In this document: one piece after another, positions 34,319 through 42,297 of the stretch | How the letters are laid out: every line of letters starts with the position of its first letter | Numbering within the stretch: the stretch's first letter is position 1 | Assembly (NCBI GenBank): GCA_002331025.1 | Contig: DCYG01000020.1 | Location: 46,257-110,256, forward strand | Length of the DNA stretch: 64,000 nucleotides | Origin: Firmicutes bacterium UBA2116 | GTDB lineage: Bacteria > Bacillota > Clostridia > Tissierellales > Sedimentibacteraceae | Direction of reading: 5' to 3' | Made by a program: the position numbers and the translations under genes | The notes under the pieces: model-generated | The model's input: only the letters and a program-made list of their open reading frames with translations | Databases searched by the model: none | What the model was told of the DNA's origin: nothing

Positions 34319-35442
34319 ACAGCACCGCCTTTTTTTATATCCAACAGCTCCGAAGCATTTGCCGCACATGTTTTAATATCTGCAAGTCCAACACGTCCCA
34401 ATATTTCAAAGTACGGAGAGGAATTGCCGCATCCGCATTCCTCACCCGGATGCATTATGGCTAAATCATCAGTCATCACACTTGTAAATGGCATACTCGT
34501 CATCATTGGAGTGATTAGATTTAACATACCAGGAACCCCATAATCTACAGGCTTCATATTTAAATCTCTGATAATTACTCTCGAATATATGGGAACGTGA
34601 AAATGATGGTTGGGACAATCGAAGTAAGATATGGGATGCTCAACAGCTCCAAAAAATTCTCTTATTCGATTTCCGCCAAGACCCAATGTTTTCTCAGACA
34701 TATCGTACAATACAGGCTTATCTACCTGCTCTGTGAAAAAGTTCTTCCATCCTCCTGCCAATAATATGAGAGATTTAGGGTGAAGCTTAAGCTTTATACC
34801 TGATTCATTAAGTTCCTTTAATAAGAACATAAAATATGCGGGAAAGCCCATAAATCGCACCGGCAATCCCATTTTTTCATATTTGATCAAAGCATTTTTA
34901 ATCCCTTCCATATTAAGCACATATTCTGTTCCCGTATCCTTCAGAGCATATTCTCTATGAACGGCAGGAGCCGTATATGTAATAGCATAAGCTGTTTTAA
35001 CTGCACCCATTTTGTTCCTCTTAGCCGGCTGGTATCCTAAAACTACATAATTAGTAGGACGCAAGGAAAGCAGTCTATGAGCAAAAAACGTTCCGAGTAT
35101 CATACCCAGACCACGCCATGAGGATGGTAAATCAAGGGCCATTTCACTGACCTTGCCGCTTGTGCCTGAGGTGGTGGATTTAAACATGAGATGCTTCGAC
35201 CGAGTTGAGTAAAGGGTATGATTTTTTAAAAACAGAGTTGGTATAACCGGAATTTTATATATATCCTCTATGGATTTCAGCTCCTCCATAGAAAATCCCT
35301 GTTGTGATAATATCCTTGCATAATCCGGACATTTGTCCATGTGATGCTTAACACTTTCTATAATTGCACGAAAAAAAAGCTCATCTGTATCCTTTAAACT
35401 ATAAATATCCCTGCGATAGAAAAGTCTGTTGCCATAATTCAT
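34315..35442 (-). CDS. LuxE-like acyl-protein synthetase / adenylate-forming enzyme
   Basis: 375 residues of the LuxE/PaaK-like adenylate-forming group. The phosphate-binding motif FKSTTSGTSGKVSEMA (about 88-103) and the AGGWKNFF segment (about 230) are typical of LuxE. It would activate a carboxylic acid and pass the acyl group to the partner reductase encoded next. The C-terminal part carries a Cys-rich ECGCGNSSPYFEILGR, as in acyl ligases. Translationally coupled to the LuxC-like gene; the natural acid is unknown. Confidence 0.87.
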   Translation of the reverse strand: MNYGNRLFYRRDIYSLKDTDELFFRAIIESVKHHMDKCPDYARILSQQGFSMEELKSIEDIYKIPVIPTLFLKNHTLYSTRSKHLMFKSTTSGTSGKVSEMALDLPSSWRGLGMILGTFFAHRLLSLRPTNYVVLGYQPAKRNKMGAVKTAYAITYTAPAVHREYALKDTGTEYVLNMEGIKNALIKYEKMGLPVRFMGFPAYFMFLLKELNESGIKLKLHPKSLILLAGGWKNFFTEQVDKPVLYDMSEKTLGLGGNRIREFFGAVEHPISYFDCPNHHFHVPIYSRVIIRDLNMKPVDYGVPGMLNLITPMMTSMPFTSVMTDDLAIMHPGEECGCGNSSPYFEILGRVGLADIKTCAANASELLDIKKGGAV

Positions 35443-35467
35443 TGTATACCCTCGCCCTTTTTAGTCT

Positions 35468-35698
35468 TTATTTCTGAATGGACAGCAAGTCTTCACACCT
35501 GTCATTCATATACACATAAGAATCATAAACACCTTGATTATAAAATTCTGTTGCCAGCTCATCTATGAAAAAATCTAAAATCATGCCTGAAGCCAAGTCT
35601 CCTAAATCCTCATCTCTTTCGTTTGAAAAGTAATTTTTAATGGCTGAAATCATGTATTCTCTTTTTTCATTTGTAAGCTTTATTTTATTATTTTTCAT
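35468..35698 (-). CDS. DUF2164 family protein
   Basis: 76 residues, soluble. The pattern KREYMISAIKNYFSNERDED followed by LGDLASGMILDFFIDELATEFYNQGVYD matches DUF2164. Function unknown. The start at 35698 has GGAGG 5 bases upstream. It lies 25 bases before the LuxE-like gene and may be cotranscribed with it. Confidence 0.85.
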   Translation of the reverse strand: MKNNKIKLTNEKREYMISAIKNYFSNERDEDLGDLASGMILDFFIDELATEFYNQGVYDSYVYMNDRCEDLLSIQK

Positions 35699-35791
35699 TG
35701 CAGCCTCCAAAATCATTTCATATATTTCAATATAATATCATAAAGTTGCTCAGGGTTATTATTTTTACATTTTACCATATTTTTCATTGTA

Positions 35792-35820
35792 TTTCAAAGG
35801 TTTTGTCAGAACCTTTGAAA
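35792..35820. terminator. Hairpin between DUF2164 and U32 peptidase genes
   Basis: TTTCAAAGGTT pairs perfectly with AACCTTTGAAA around a 7-base loop. The U run is weak, so it may act with the neighbouring hairpin at 35829-35860. Confidence 0.6.
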
Positions 35821-35828
35821 TTTAAAAT

Positions 35829-35860
35829 GGACGATTCGTTTCATATACAACGAATCGTCC
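35829..35860. terminator. Terminator-like hairpin after the U32 peptidase gene
   Basis: GGACGATTCGTT pairs perfectly with AACGAATCGTCC (12 bp, 8-base loop). It is followed by ATTTTAAATTT on the minus strand and by CCAGTTTTTT on the plus strand. It lies 8 bases past the U32 stop. Confidence 0.75.
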
Positions 35861-35868
35861 CCAGTTTT

Positions 35869-37089
35869 TTAATCAACTTTTTTTCTTAATATAAAGTATG
35901 GTTCTACTTCTTCATTCATTTCTATTTTTATCATTTGCTGAGGATGAGGTGCTGAATCTATTTTATTGCCTGCTTCATCCTGCATATTTTTTGCAATCAC
36001 TTCAAAATGTCTGCCCTTGGGTCCGAAGCACTCCAGCAAATCTCCCTCACTGAACTTATTTCTTTGTTCTACGAGAGCCGTCTTTGTTTCCTTATCATAG
36101 GACCTTATGATACCAACAACGTCATAGGTTCTTATATAGCTGCTTGAAGTGTATAGCTGTCCATCCTTATACGGATTACCAAAGAAGAATCCATAAGAGA
36201 AATCTCTGTGGGATGATTTTTCAAGCTCTTCCTTCCAATATACGGTATTTCTTTCTTCGCTCGGTTTTTCCAATTCATCCAAAGCATTTCTATATGAACG
36301 CACGGCAATTGCAGTGTAGTACTCACTTTTATTTCTGCCTTCTATTTTTAATGCCTTGATGCCTATTTCCTTAAATCTGTCCAAATGCTCAACCATGCAC
36401 ATATCCTTGGAATTCATGATAAATGTTCCTTCATCATTTTCTTCTATAGGATAATATTCACCGGGTCTTTTTTCTTCTACTAAGTTATACTTCCATCTGC
36501 ATGCCTGTGCACAGTCTCCCTTATTAGAAAATCTGCCTGTCATAAAGCTCGATAGCAAGCATCTGCCCGAATATGATATACACATTGCTCCATGTACAAA
36601 TGCTTCAAACTCCAAATCCTTAGGTGAATTTTTAACTATTTCTTCTATTTCCTTAAAGGTAAGCTCTCTTGCTAACACAATTCTGTTAACTCCCTGTCTG
36701 TACCAGAAATTTGCCGTATGATAATTTGTTGTATTGGCTTGTGTTGATAAATGAACCCTCATATCGGGAACAGTTTGTTTTATAATGTCTATAAGTCCGG
36801 GATCTGCAACTATCAGTGCATCTGCCCCTATTTTTTGCAAATATTTCAGATAATCTTCAATTCCCTTTAAATCATCATTATGAGGAACAATATTTACGGT
36901 AATATTTGATTTTATCCCATGTTTATGGCAATATTCAATTCCTTCCTCTAATTCCTTTTTGGAAAAATTTTTGCCGCCTGCTCTCATTCCCATTGATTTA
37001 CCGGCAAAATATATTTCATCTGCTCCATATTCAACGGCCATAATCAATTTATCCATATTGCCTGCAGGTGCTAATAACTTTGGTAACAT
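35869..37089 (-). CDS. U32 family peptidase / RlhA-YrrO type
   Basis: 406 residues. It opens with the family start LLAPAGNMDKLIMAVEYGADEIYFAG and has the U32 cysteine signature CISYSGRCLLSSFMTGR...NKGDCAQACRW (about 168-202). A C-terminal beta domain (about 310-400) follows. Members include the YrrN/YrrO pair and RlhA/TrhP, which act in RNA hydroxylation with prephenate-derived cofactors rather than proteolysis. It follows the O-methyltransferase gene by 24 bases, the same order as yrrM-yrrN-yrrO in Bacillus. Confidence 0.92.
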   Translation of the reverse strand: MLPKLLAPAGNMDKLIMAVEYGADEIYFAGKSMGMRAGGKNFSKKELEEGIEYCHKHGIKSNITVNIVPHNDDLKGIEDYLKYLQKIGADALIVADPGLIDIIKQTVPDMRVHLSTQANTTNYHTANFWYRQGVNRIVLARELTFKEIEEIVKNSPKDLEFEAFVHGAMCISYSGRCLLSSFMTGRFSNKGDCAQACRWKYNLVEEKRPGEYYPIEENDEGTFIMNSKDMCMVEHLDRFKEIGIKALKIEGRNKSEYYTAIAVRSYRNALDELEKPSEERNTVYWKEELEKSSHRDFSYGFFFGNPYKDGQLYTSSSYIRTYDVVGIIRSYDKETKTALVEQRNKFSEGDLLECFGPKGRHFEVIAKNMQDEAGNKIDSAPHPQQMIKIEMNEEVEPYFILRKKVD

Positions 37090-37113
37090 ACTTTCTCCTT
37101 TATTTTAACCCCT

Positions 37114-37758
37114 TTATTTTAACAATGTAACGGCCAGACCGTCTCCCAAGGGAAGAACGGATGTAATAAATCTGTCGTCATGTGATATATATTCAAGATA
37201 GTTTCTTAAATTTCTTACTAATGTTTTCTTTCTTCTTACAACCAGTTCGTCCGTTGCAATCATGCCCTGATACAATACGTTATCTGAGATTATGATTCCT
37301 CCGGACTTCATTCTTTCGTATGCCTTATCAAAAAATAATTTGTAATAGCTCTTAGCAGCGTCAATAAAAGCCATGTCAAAGCTACCCTCTATTGTATCTA
37401 AAATCTCTGTGGCATCACCGAAATGAACTTCAATATTTTTATCAAGATTGAAATTTTTGATATTGTTTACAGCTTCCTGATAAAATTTCTCACTTCGCTC
37501 CAGCGTTACGATTTTGCCTTCGAAATTCATAACATGACTGAAAAATATAGAGGAATATCCCACATTTGTGCCAATCTCCAATATACTTTTTACATTTGAT
37601 TGCTTTATCATAAGCTTTATAAATTGTCCAACTTCCTTATGAATGATTGGAAGGTTTCTTTCCTGACATTCGTTTCTGAATGCATTAAGCTTTTCGTCCT
37701 CATCTAATATAAGGGATTTTATATAGCTGTCAATATATTCTCTGTTAATATTATCCAT
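37114..37758 (-). CDS. trmR: SAM-dependent O-methyltransferase (TrmR/YrrM type)
   Basis: 214 residues. The class I methyltransferase motif LEIGTNVGYSSIFFSH (about 60-75), acidic strand end VTLERSEKF, and AFIDAAKSYYKLFFD (about 130) place it in the caffeoyl-CoA O-methyltransferase-like family. Its Bacillus homologue YrrM/TrmR methylates 5-hydroxyuridine in tRNA position 34. Location between mltG and the U32 peptidase gene supports that role, which is inferred from context. Confidence 0.85.
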   Translation of the reverse strand: MDNINREYIDSYIKSLILDEDEKLNAFRNECQERNLPIIHKEVGQFIKLMIKQSNVKSILEIGTNVGYSSIFFSHVMNFEGKIVTLERSEKFYQEAVNNIKNFNLDKNIEVHFGDATEILDTIEGSFDMAFIDAAKSYYKLFFDKAYERMKSGGIIISDNVLYQGMIATDELVVRRKKTLVRNLRNYLEYISHDDRFITSVLPLGDGLAVTLLK

Positions 37759-37767
37759 AGTCTACCT

Positions 37768-38784
37768 TTAATCTAAATACTCCCCTGCCGCTTCTATATG
37801 TTCATCATAGCTTCTGGAAAAATAGTGGGAACCATCTCCCTTTGCAACAAAGAATAAATAATCAACATCGGCCGGTTCAAGTGAAGCAATAATTGAAACC
37901 TTTCCGGGCGAATTAATTGGTGTGGGAGGCAATCCTTCAACTACGTATGTGTTATAAGGTGAATCAATCGCTATATCCTCATACGTTAATCTTTCCTTCC
38001 ATTCACCGTGCGCGTAATTTACTGTTGCACATGACTGAAGCTTCATATTGATATCAATTCTGTTCAGGAACACCGCTGCGACCTCATCTCTTTCCTCGTC
38101 CAGCAATGCTTCCTTTTCGACAATGCTTGCAAGATTTATAAGCTCTTCAAAGCTAAGCTTGCTGTCAGCTAACCTTGGTTTTATTTCATCAACATAAAAC
38201 TTATCAAACTGATTTAAAAGTACCCTTACTATATCTTCTTCACTTGAATTTATATAGACATTGTACGTTTCAGGCATAAGATATCCCTGAAGACTGTCAA
38301 TGTCAGAATAATCCTTCAAAAATTCCATATCATCCCTAAACATTTGACCATCATTCATAATTTCCACTAATCTGTCATAGTTTAATTCCATTTGCTCTGA
38401 AATTTCCTTCGCTGTTTCTTCTAATGTCAAACCCTCAATAATTGTAATATTTAATGTATTACCGGAACTTCCTCCGCCTATTAATGCATTTAATAACTCT
38501 TCTGCATTCATATTCTTGGATAATACAAAGCTGCCTGCTTTTAATTTTGAATCAGCATCGATTTTTTTTGCATAATATTTAAAAATACTTGTATCTTTTA
38601 TTAATTCATTTTCATAAAGTATATCAGCTATATGATTTGTAGAACTCCCCGCAGGTATTTCCACAACAATTTTAGTATCGTCAGTATTGTCAACTGCCTG
38701 TAAATTATCGTCAATATAATTTTTAGCAAAAAAATAAGTTATAATTACAGCCAATATCACTAAGACGGCAAGTATCTTCTTCAT
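37768..38784 (-). CDS. mltG: Endolytic murein transglycosylase MltG
   Basis: 338 residues. A single N-terminal membrane helix (about 2-20) precedes the LysM-like part and YceG domain, with the catalytic Glu in LASIVEKEALLDEERDEVAAVFLNRI. The C-terminal signature YNTYVVEGLPPTPINSPG is intact. MltG cuts nascent glycan and helps set strand length. Start at 38784 has GGAGGG 4 bases upstream. Confidence 0.95.
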   Translation of the reverse strand: MKKILAVLVILAVIITYFFAKNYIDDNLQAVDNTDDTKIVVEIPAGSSTNHIADILYENELIKDTSIFKYYAKKIDADSKLKAGSFVLSKNMNAEELLNALIGGGSSGNTLNITIIEGLTLEETAKEISEQMELNYDRLVEIMNDGQMFRDDMEFLKDYSDIDSLQGYLMPETYNVYINSSEEDIVRVLLNQFDKFYVDEIKPRLADSKLSFEELINLASIVEKEALLDEERDEVAAVFLNRIDINMKLQSCATVNYAHGEWKERLTYEDIAIDSPYNTYVVEGLPPTPINSPGKVSIIASLEPADVDYLFFVAKGDGSHYFSRSYDEHIEAAGEYLD

Positions 38785-39110
38785 AAGTCCCTCCGTATAT
38801 TCAAAATCCTTTAAATTATACATCTTTTTGATATCAATTACAATATAAATATGATTTTCTCCTCCTTAATCAATCAGGCTTTTTAAAAGGCTTGTCCTGC
38901 AAGGCGCCGGAAAGCGGGCAACCGGAGCGTATTGTTTTTATACGTGAGAATTGACCGATTGAACGACAACGACGCAGGCGGGACTTTTAAAAAGCCTGAA
39001 ATAGAAATTTTTTCTATGCATAATAAATTCTATTAAACACATAATATTAATGCTTATTACTTGTAAGAGAGGGTTGGTTCTATTGGACTGGAAGATTGGA
39101 AAGATCGAAC
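38785..39110. other. Gene-free 326-base space upstream of mltG
   Basis: It contains an A+T-rich stretch just upstream of mltG that probably holds its promoter, then the 126-base palindrome-bounded element (38874-38999), then an A+T-rich leader for the small plus-strand gene. The leader contains TGCTTATTACTTGT (39051-39064), which is repeated inverted after that gene. Confidence 0.6.
38874..38999. repeat. 126-base element with 16-bp perfect terminal inverted repeats
   Basis: TCAGGCTTTTTAAAAG at the left end is the exact inverse of CTTTTAAAAAGCCTGA at the right end. The arms extend inward imperfectly (GTCCTGC and GCAGGCGGGAC). The interior is G+C richer, with GCGTAT/ATACGT near the middle. It has the form of a small non-autonomous inverted-repeat element or a large folded RNA. 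No coding sense seen. Confidence 0.65.
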
Positions 39111-39338
39111 ATGAGTAACACTCCGAAGTATAAGATTACGAATGAATTTGATAATGTAAAGGTTAAAAATCAACTGAATGGTAGTTTGCAATTTGCCAAT
39201 GAAATAAGTGGTAGTCCGGAATTAGATATTTTCTCAAAAAGAGAAAATTCAAGATTGGCGGAAAAAAAGATTGTAAACAATAAACCATCTCAATTTGGAC
39301 CTATTTTAGGTGTAAACTTTCACATGATTAAAAAATAA
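39111..39338 (+). CDS. Small hypothetical protein
   Basis: 75 residues, soluble, Asn/Lys/Ser rich, ending QFGPILGVNFHMIKK. No family recognised and no membrane segment. The ATG at 39111 has a plausible GGAAAG 7 bases upstream; earlier TTG starts are possible. It is alone on the plus strand and is followed 16 bases later by a strong terminator. TGCTTATTACTTGT before it and its inverse ACGAGTAATAAGCA after it could pair. The codon pattern looks coding, but existence as a protein is uncertain. Confidence 0.5.
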   Translation: MSNTPKYKITNEFDNVKVKNQLNGSLQFANEISGSPELDIFSKRENSRLAEKKIVNNKPSQFGPILGVNFHMIKK

Positions 39339-39354
39339 CGAGTAATAAGCACAT

Positions 39355-39395
39355 AAGCAGCCGGCGAATTTTTCGCCGGCTTGCTTTCTTTTTGC
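39355..39395 (+). terminator. Terminator of the small hypothetical gene
   Basis: AAGCAGCCGGCGAA pairs with TTCGCCGGCTTGCTT around a short T loop and is followed by TCTTTTT. A second perfect 10-bp hairpin, GCCATCCTTC/GAAGGATGGC, stands at 39396-39419 toward the RNase J gene. Confidence 0.85.
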
Positions 39396-39429
39396 CATCC
39401 TTCGATAGAAGGATGGCATTATATTAATT

Positions 39430-41148
39430 TTATACTTCTAATTCCTTAAGCGCATCACATATGCTTGACATATCATCCGGCTTAACTTCCATAATTATAG
39501 GAAGTATCATCGGATTTCTTTTAATTTTTTCATATATGAAGCTGCTTAAAGCATCCTTAATCATCATTTTAATATTGTTCCAATCCTTGATTTTAGTGTC
39601 CTCACATTTTGACAATGCTTTTCTTATGACTGATTTGGATTCTTCGATCAGATCAATATTTTCTCTTACGTATATGAAGCCTCTCGAAACAATTTCAGGT
39701 CCCGAAATAATTTTACCGCTTCCTCTTTCTGTTACAAGCACAACTATTATCAATCCATTCTCAGCCAACAGCTTTCTGTCTCTCAGAACAATATTTCCTA
39801 CATCTCCTACTCCAAGACCATCTACAAGAATATTACCGGACTGAACAGAGCCGTTTATGGCAATTGATTTTGATGTAAGCTCTATAACATCACCATTTTT
39901 ACCGATTATTGTATTTTTTTCGGGTATTCCCATTTCTTCGGCAAGCTTAGCATGCTGCATCAAGTGCCTGTATTCGCCATGAACAGGTATGAAAAATTTT
40001 GGTTTTAAGAGTGAAAGCATCAGCTTTAATTCTTCTCTTCTGGCATGACCTGAAACATGCACTTGGGTTAGCGCATCATACAATACCGTTGCTCCCTTTT
40101 CATAAAGCATATTGATTACTCTTGAAACGGTTTTTTCATTACCGGGTATCGGATTAGCAGAAATAATAACTAAATCACCCTGTTTAATCTGTATCTTTTT
40201 ATGATCGCTGTTTGCCATTCTTGTAAGGGCAGACATTGGCTCTCCCTGGCTTCCGGTTGTCATTAAAACAACTTCACTGTCCTTGTAATCCTTTAAGTCA
40301 TTTACATGAATCAACGTTCCTTCCGGTACATCCAGATATCCTAATTCCTGAGATACCTTAACGGCATTAATCATGCTCTTGCCTGAAATTGCTACCTTTC
40401 TGTTATTAGCTACAGCAGCGTTGATAATCTGCTGCAATCTATGAACATTGGATGCAAATGAAGCAACGATAATTCTTGATTCGCAGGTTTTAAAAATTTC
40501 TAAAAATTTATGCCCTATAGTTCTTTCAGATTCGGTAAATCCGGCTCTTTCAACATTCGTGCTGTCCGACATAGCAAGCAGGACTCCTTTTCTGCCGCAT
40601 TCCGCCAATTTACCTAAATCCATTACCTCTTCATTTATAGGAGTATAATCAATTTTAAAGTCGCCCGTATGCACAATCATACCGATTGGAGTATCAATTG
40701 CAAAGGATACAGCATCGGGAATACTGTGATTATTTCTGATAAAAGTAACCTTGAAGCAGCCCAAATTAATTGTTTGACCGGCTTCAACTCTGTTTAACTG
40801 TGCATCTTCTATTTTATGCTCCAGCAATTTGTTTTCTACAAGCCCTAAAGTAAGTTTCGTTCCGTATAGCGGAACATTTATTTTCTTTAAAAGATATGGT
40901 ATTGAACCAATATGATCCTCGTGACCGTGTGTCAGACAAATTCCTTTTATCTTATCCTGATTTTTTATTAAATATGTTATATCAGGTATTACTATATCAA
41001 TACCTAACATTTCATCTTCGGGAAATGACATACCGCAGTCTACCACAATTATGTTTGTTCCATATTCGATAACTGTCATGTTTTTGCCTATTTCCCCAAG
41101 TCCGCCCAATGGGATTATTTTTAATTTATGTTTCTTTTCTGTAGCCAT
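39430..41148 (-). CDS. rnjA: Ribonuclease J
   Basis: 572 residues. Metallo-beta-lactamase motif HGHEDHIGSIPY (about 72-83), a beta-CASP domain with SDSTNVERAG and the C-terminal dimerisation domain. Later zinc ligands lie in HVSGHARREELK and PVHGEYRHL. RNase J has both endonuclease and 5'-exonuclease activity in mRNA decay and rRNA maturation. Start at 41148 has AAGGAG 7 bases upstream and overlaps the end of the Fur-family gene by 23 bases. Confidence 0.95.
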   Translation of the reverse strand: MATEKKHKLKIIPLGGLGEIGKNMTVIEYGTNIIVVDCGMSFPEDEMLGIDIVIPDITYLIKNQDKIKGICLTHGHEDHIGSIPYLLKKINVPLYGTKLTLGLVENKLLEHKIEDAQLNRVEAGQTINLGCFKVTFIRNNHSIPDAVSFAIDTPIGMIVHTGDFKIDYTPINEEVMDLGKLAECGRKGVLLAMSDSTNVERAGFTESERTIGHKFLEIFKTCESRIIVASFASNVHRLQQIINAAVANNRKVAISGKSMINAVKVSQELGYLDVPEGTLIHVNDLKDYKDSEVVLMTTGSQGEPMSALTRMANSDHKKIQIKQGDLVIISANPIPGNEKTVSRVINMLYEKGATVLYDALTQVHVSGHARREELKLMLSLLKPKFFIPVHGEYRHLMQHAKLAEEMGIPEKNTIIGKNGDVIELTSKSIAINGSVQSGNILVDGLGVGDVGNIVLRDRKLLAENGLIIVVLVTERGSGKIISGPEIVSRGFIYVRENIDLIEESKSVIRKALSKCEDTKIKDWNNIKMMIKDALSSFIYEKIKRNPMILPIIMEVKPDDMSSICDALKELEV

Positions 41149-41599
41149 TTTCATTCTCCTTATTTCTACATTGACTGCAGATACCTGTGAACTTGACTAC
41201 GTGATTTAATATCTCAAAATTGTATTGTTTTTCTATAATTTCTTCCAATGAGTTCATTAGATCTTCCTTGACCTCAATAATGTCTCCGCATATTTTGCAT
41301 AATAAATGATGATGCTGATGAATTTCATTGCTGTCTTCAGCCATTATTTCATACCTTGAACATCCATCATCAAAATTATGCTTATAAACTAAGCCAATTT
41401 CTTCAAAAAGTTGAAGTGTTCTATAAATGGTAGCAATTCCCATATTAGGGTTCTTATCCTTTATCAGGTCATAAACTTCCTCAGTACTTAAATGCTTATC
41501 TTTATTCTCCACAAGAATTTCATATACTAAATTCCTTTGGATTGTAGATTTATAACCGTTATTGGTAAGAACATTAATTAAGTAGTCTGATTTGTCCAT
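41126..41599 (-). CDS. Fur family metal-dependent repressor
   Basis: 157 residues. Winged-helix N-terminal domain (VYEILVENKDKHLSTEEVYDLI...MGIATIYRTLQLFEEIGLV), regulatory metal ligands in HQHHHLLC, and structural zinc cysteines CKIC and CSQC. It could be Fur, Zur or PerR; the sequence alone does not decide. The ireB-ruvX-DUF1292-fur-rnj order is common in Clostridia and is not an iron operon. Confidence 0.93.
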   Translation of the reverse strand: MDKSDYLINVLTNNGYKSTIQRNLVYEILVENKDKHLSTEEVYDLIKDKNPNMGIATIYRTLQLFEEIGLVYKHNFDDGCSRYEIMAEDSNEIHQHHHLLCKICGDIIEVKEDLMNSLEEIIEKQYNFEILNHVVKFTGICSQCRNKENENGYRKET

Positions 41600-41620
41600 A
41601 ACTTCACCCCCAAAAATGAT

Positions 41621-41866
41621 TTAAATTAAATCATCCGCAATTCCTTCATAAACTTCCTTTACTTCTCTGATTTCTTCTTCATCTTCAACTTTAATCAATA
41701 TTCCGTTACCGTCATCAGATTCTTCCACATAATATATCATACCTTCATCAGAATTTATTTCGTGAAGAACCGCATACATGTTGTCATCCAAATGAAAAGT
41801 TGCCTCTATAACAAGCTTTTCGACTTTTCCCTCATCATTAATTAATTCTATTATGTTGTCTTCCAT
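41621..41866 (-). CDS. DUF1292 family protein
   Basis: 81 residues, very acidic. The pattern INDEGKVEKLVIEATFHLDDNMYAVLHE matches DUF1292 (YrzB-like). It starts 10 bases after ruvX ends. No function is known for the family, but it regularly lies next to ruvX. Confidence 0.9.
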   Translation of the reverse strand: MEDNIIELINDEGKVEKLVIEATFHLDDNMYAVLHEINSDEGMIYYVEESDDGNGILIKVEDEEEIREVKEVYEGIADDLI

Positions 41867-41876
41867 GCTCTGCTCC

Positions 41877-42290
41877 TTATTTAATTCTTTGCATATATCC
41901 TGATAAGATATGAACTGCGGCCAATTTGTCTATTACTTCTTTTCTCTTTTTTCTTTTTACATCGGCATCAATCAACATTCTTTCAGATATTGATGTGGTG
42001 AAACGTTCATCCTCAAGCTCAATAGGTAAATCAACGTGTTTTTTGAGTTTTTCTAAAAAGTTGAGGACCTTTTCTCCCTGAATACCAACCGATCCGTCAA
42101 GCATTTTGGGAAGTCCTGCAACAATTTTAGTAACCTTGTACTCGTCAATTATTTTCTTAAGCTCGTTAATATCGTTCTTAATATTTGTTCTTTTAATTGT
42201 AGTCACCCCTTGTGCGGTAATCATCAGCAAATCACTGACTGCAACTCCAATCGTTTTGTCACCTACATCAAGACCCATCAATCTGTCCAT
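41877..42290 (-). CDS. ruvX: RuvX/YqgF family Holliday-junction resolvase-like nuclease
   Basis: 137 residues, normal length. RNase H-fold signatures are present: GLDVGDKTIGVAVSD (about 5-19), KIVAGLPKMLDGSVG (about 62), LEDERFTTSISERMLI and a C-terminal DKLAAVHILSGYM. RuvX acts in pre-16S rRNA 5'-end maturation. The ATG at 42290 is preferred over an upstream start because of its GAGGT site. The aldo/keto reductase gene ends 7 bases upstream. Confidence 0.94.
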   Translation of the reverse strand: MDRLMGLDVGDKTIGVAVSDLLMITAQGVTTIKRTNIKNDINELKKIIDEYKVTKIVAGLPKMLDGSVGIQGEKVLNFLEKLKKHVDLPIELEDERFTTSISERMLIDADVKRKKRKEVIDKLAAVHILSGYMQRIK

Positions 42291-42297
42291 AAATACC

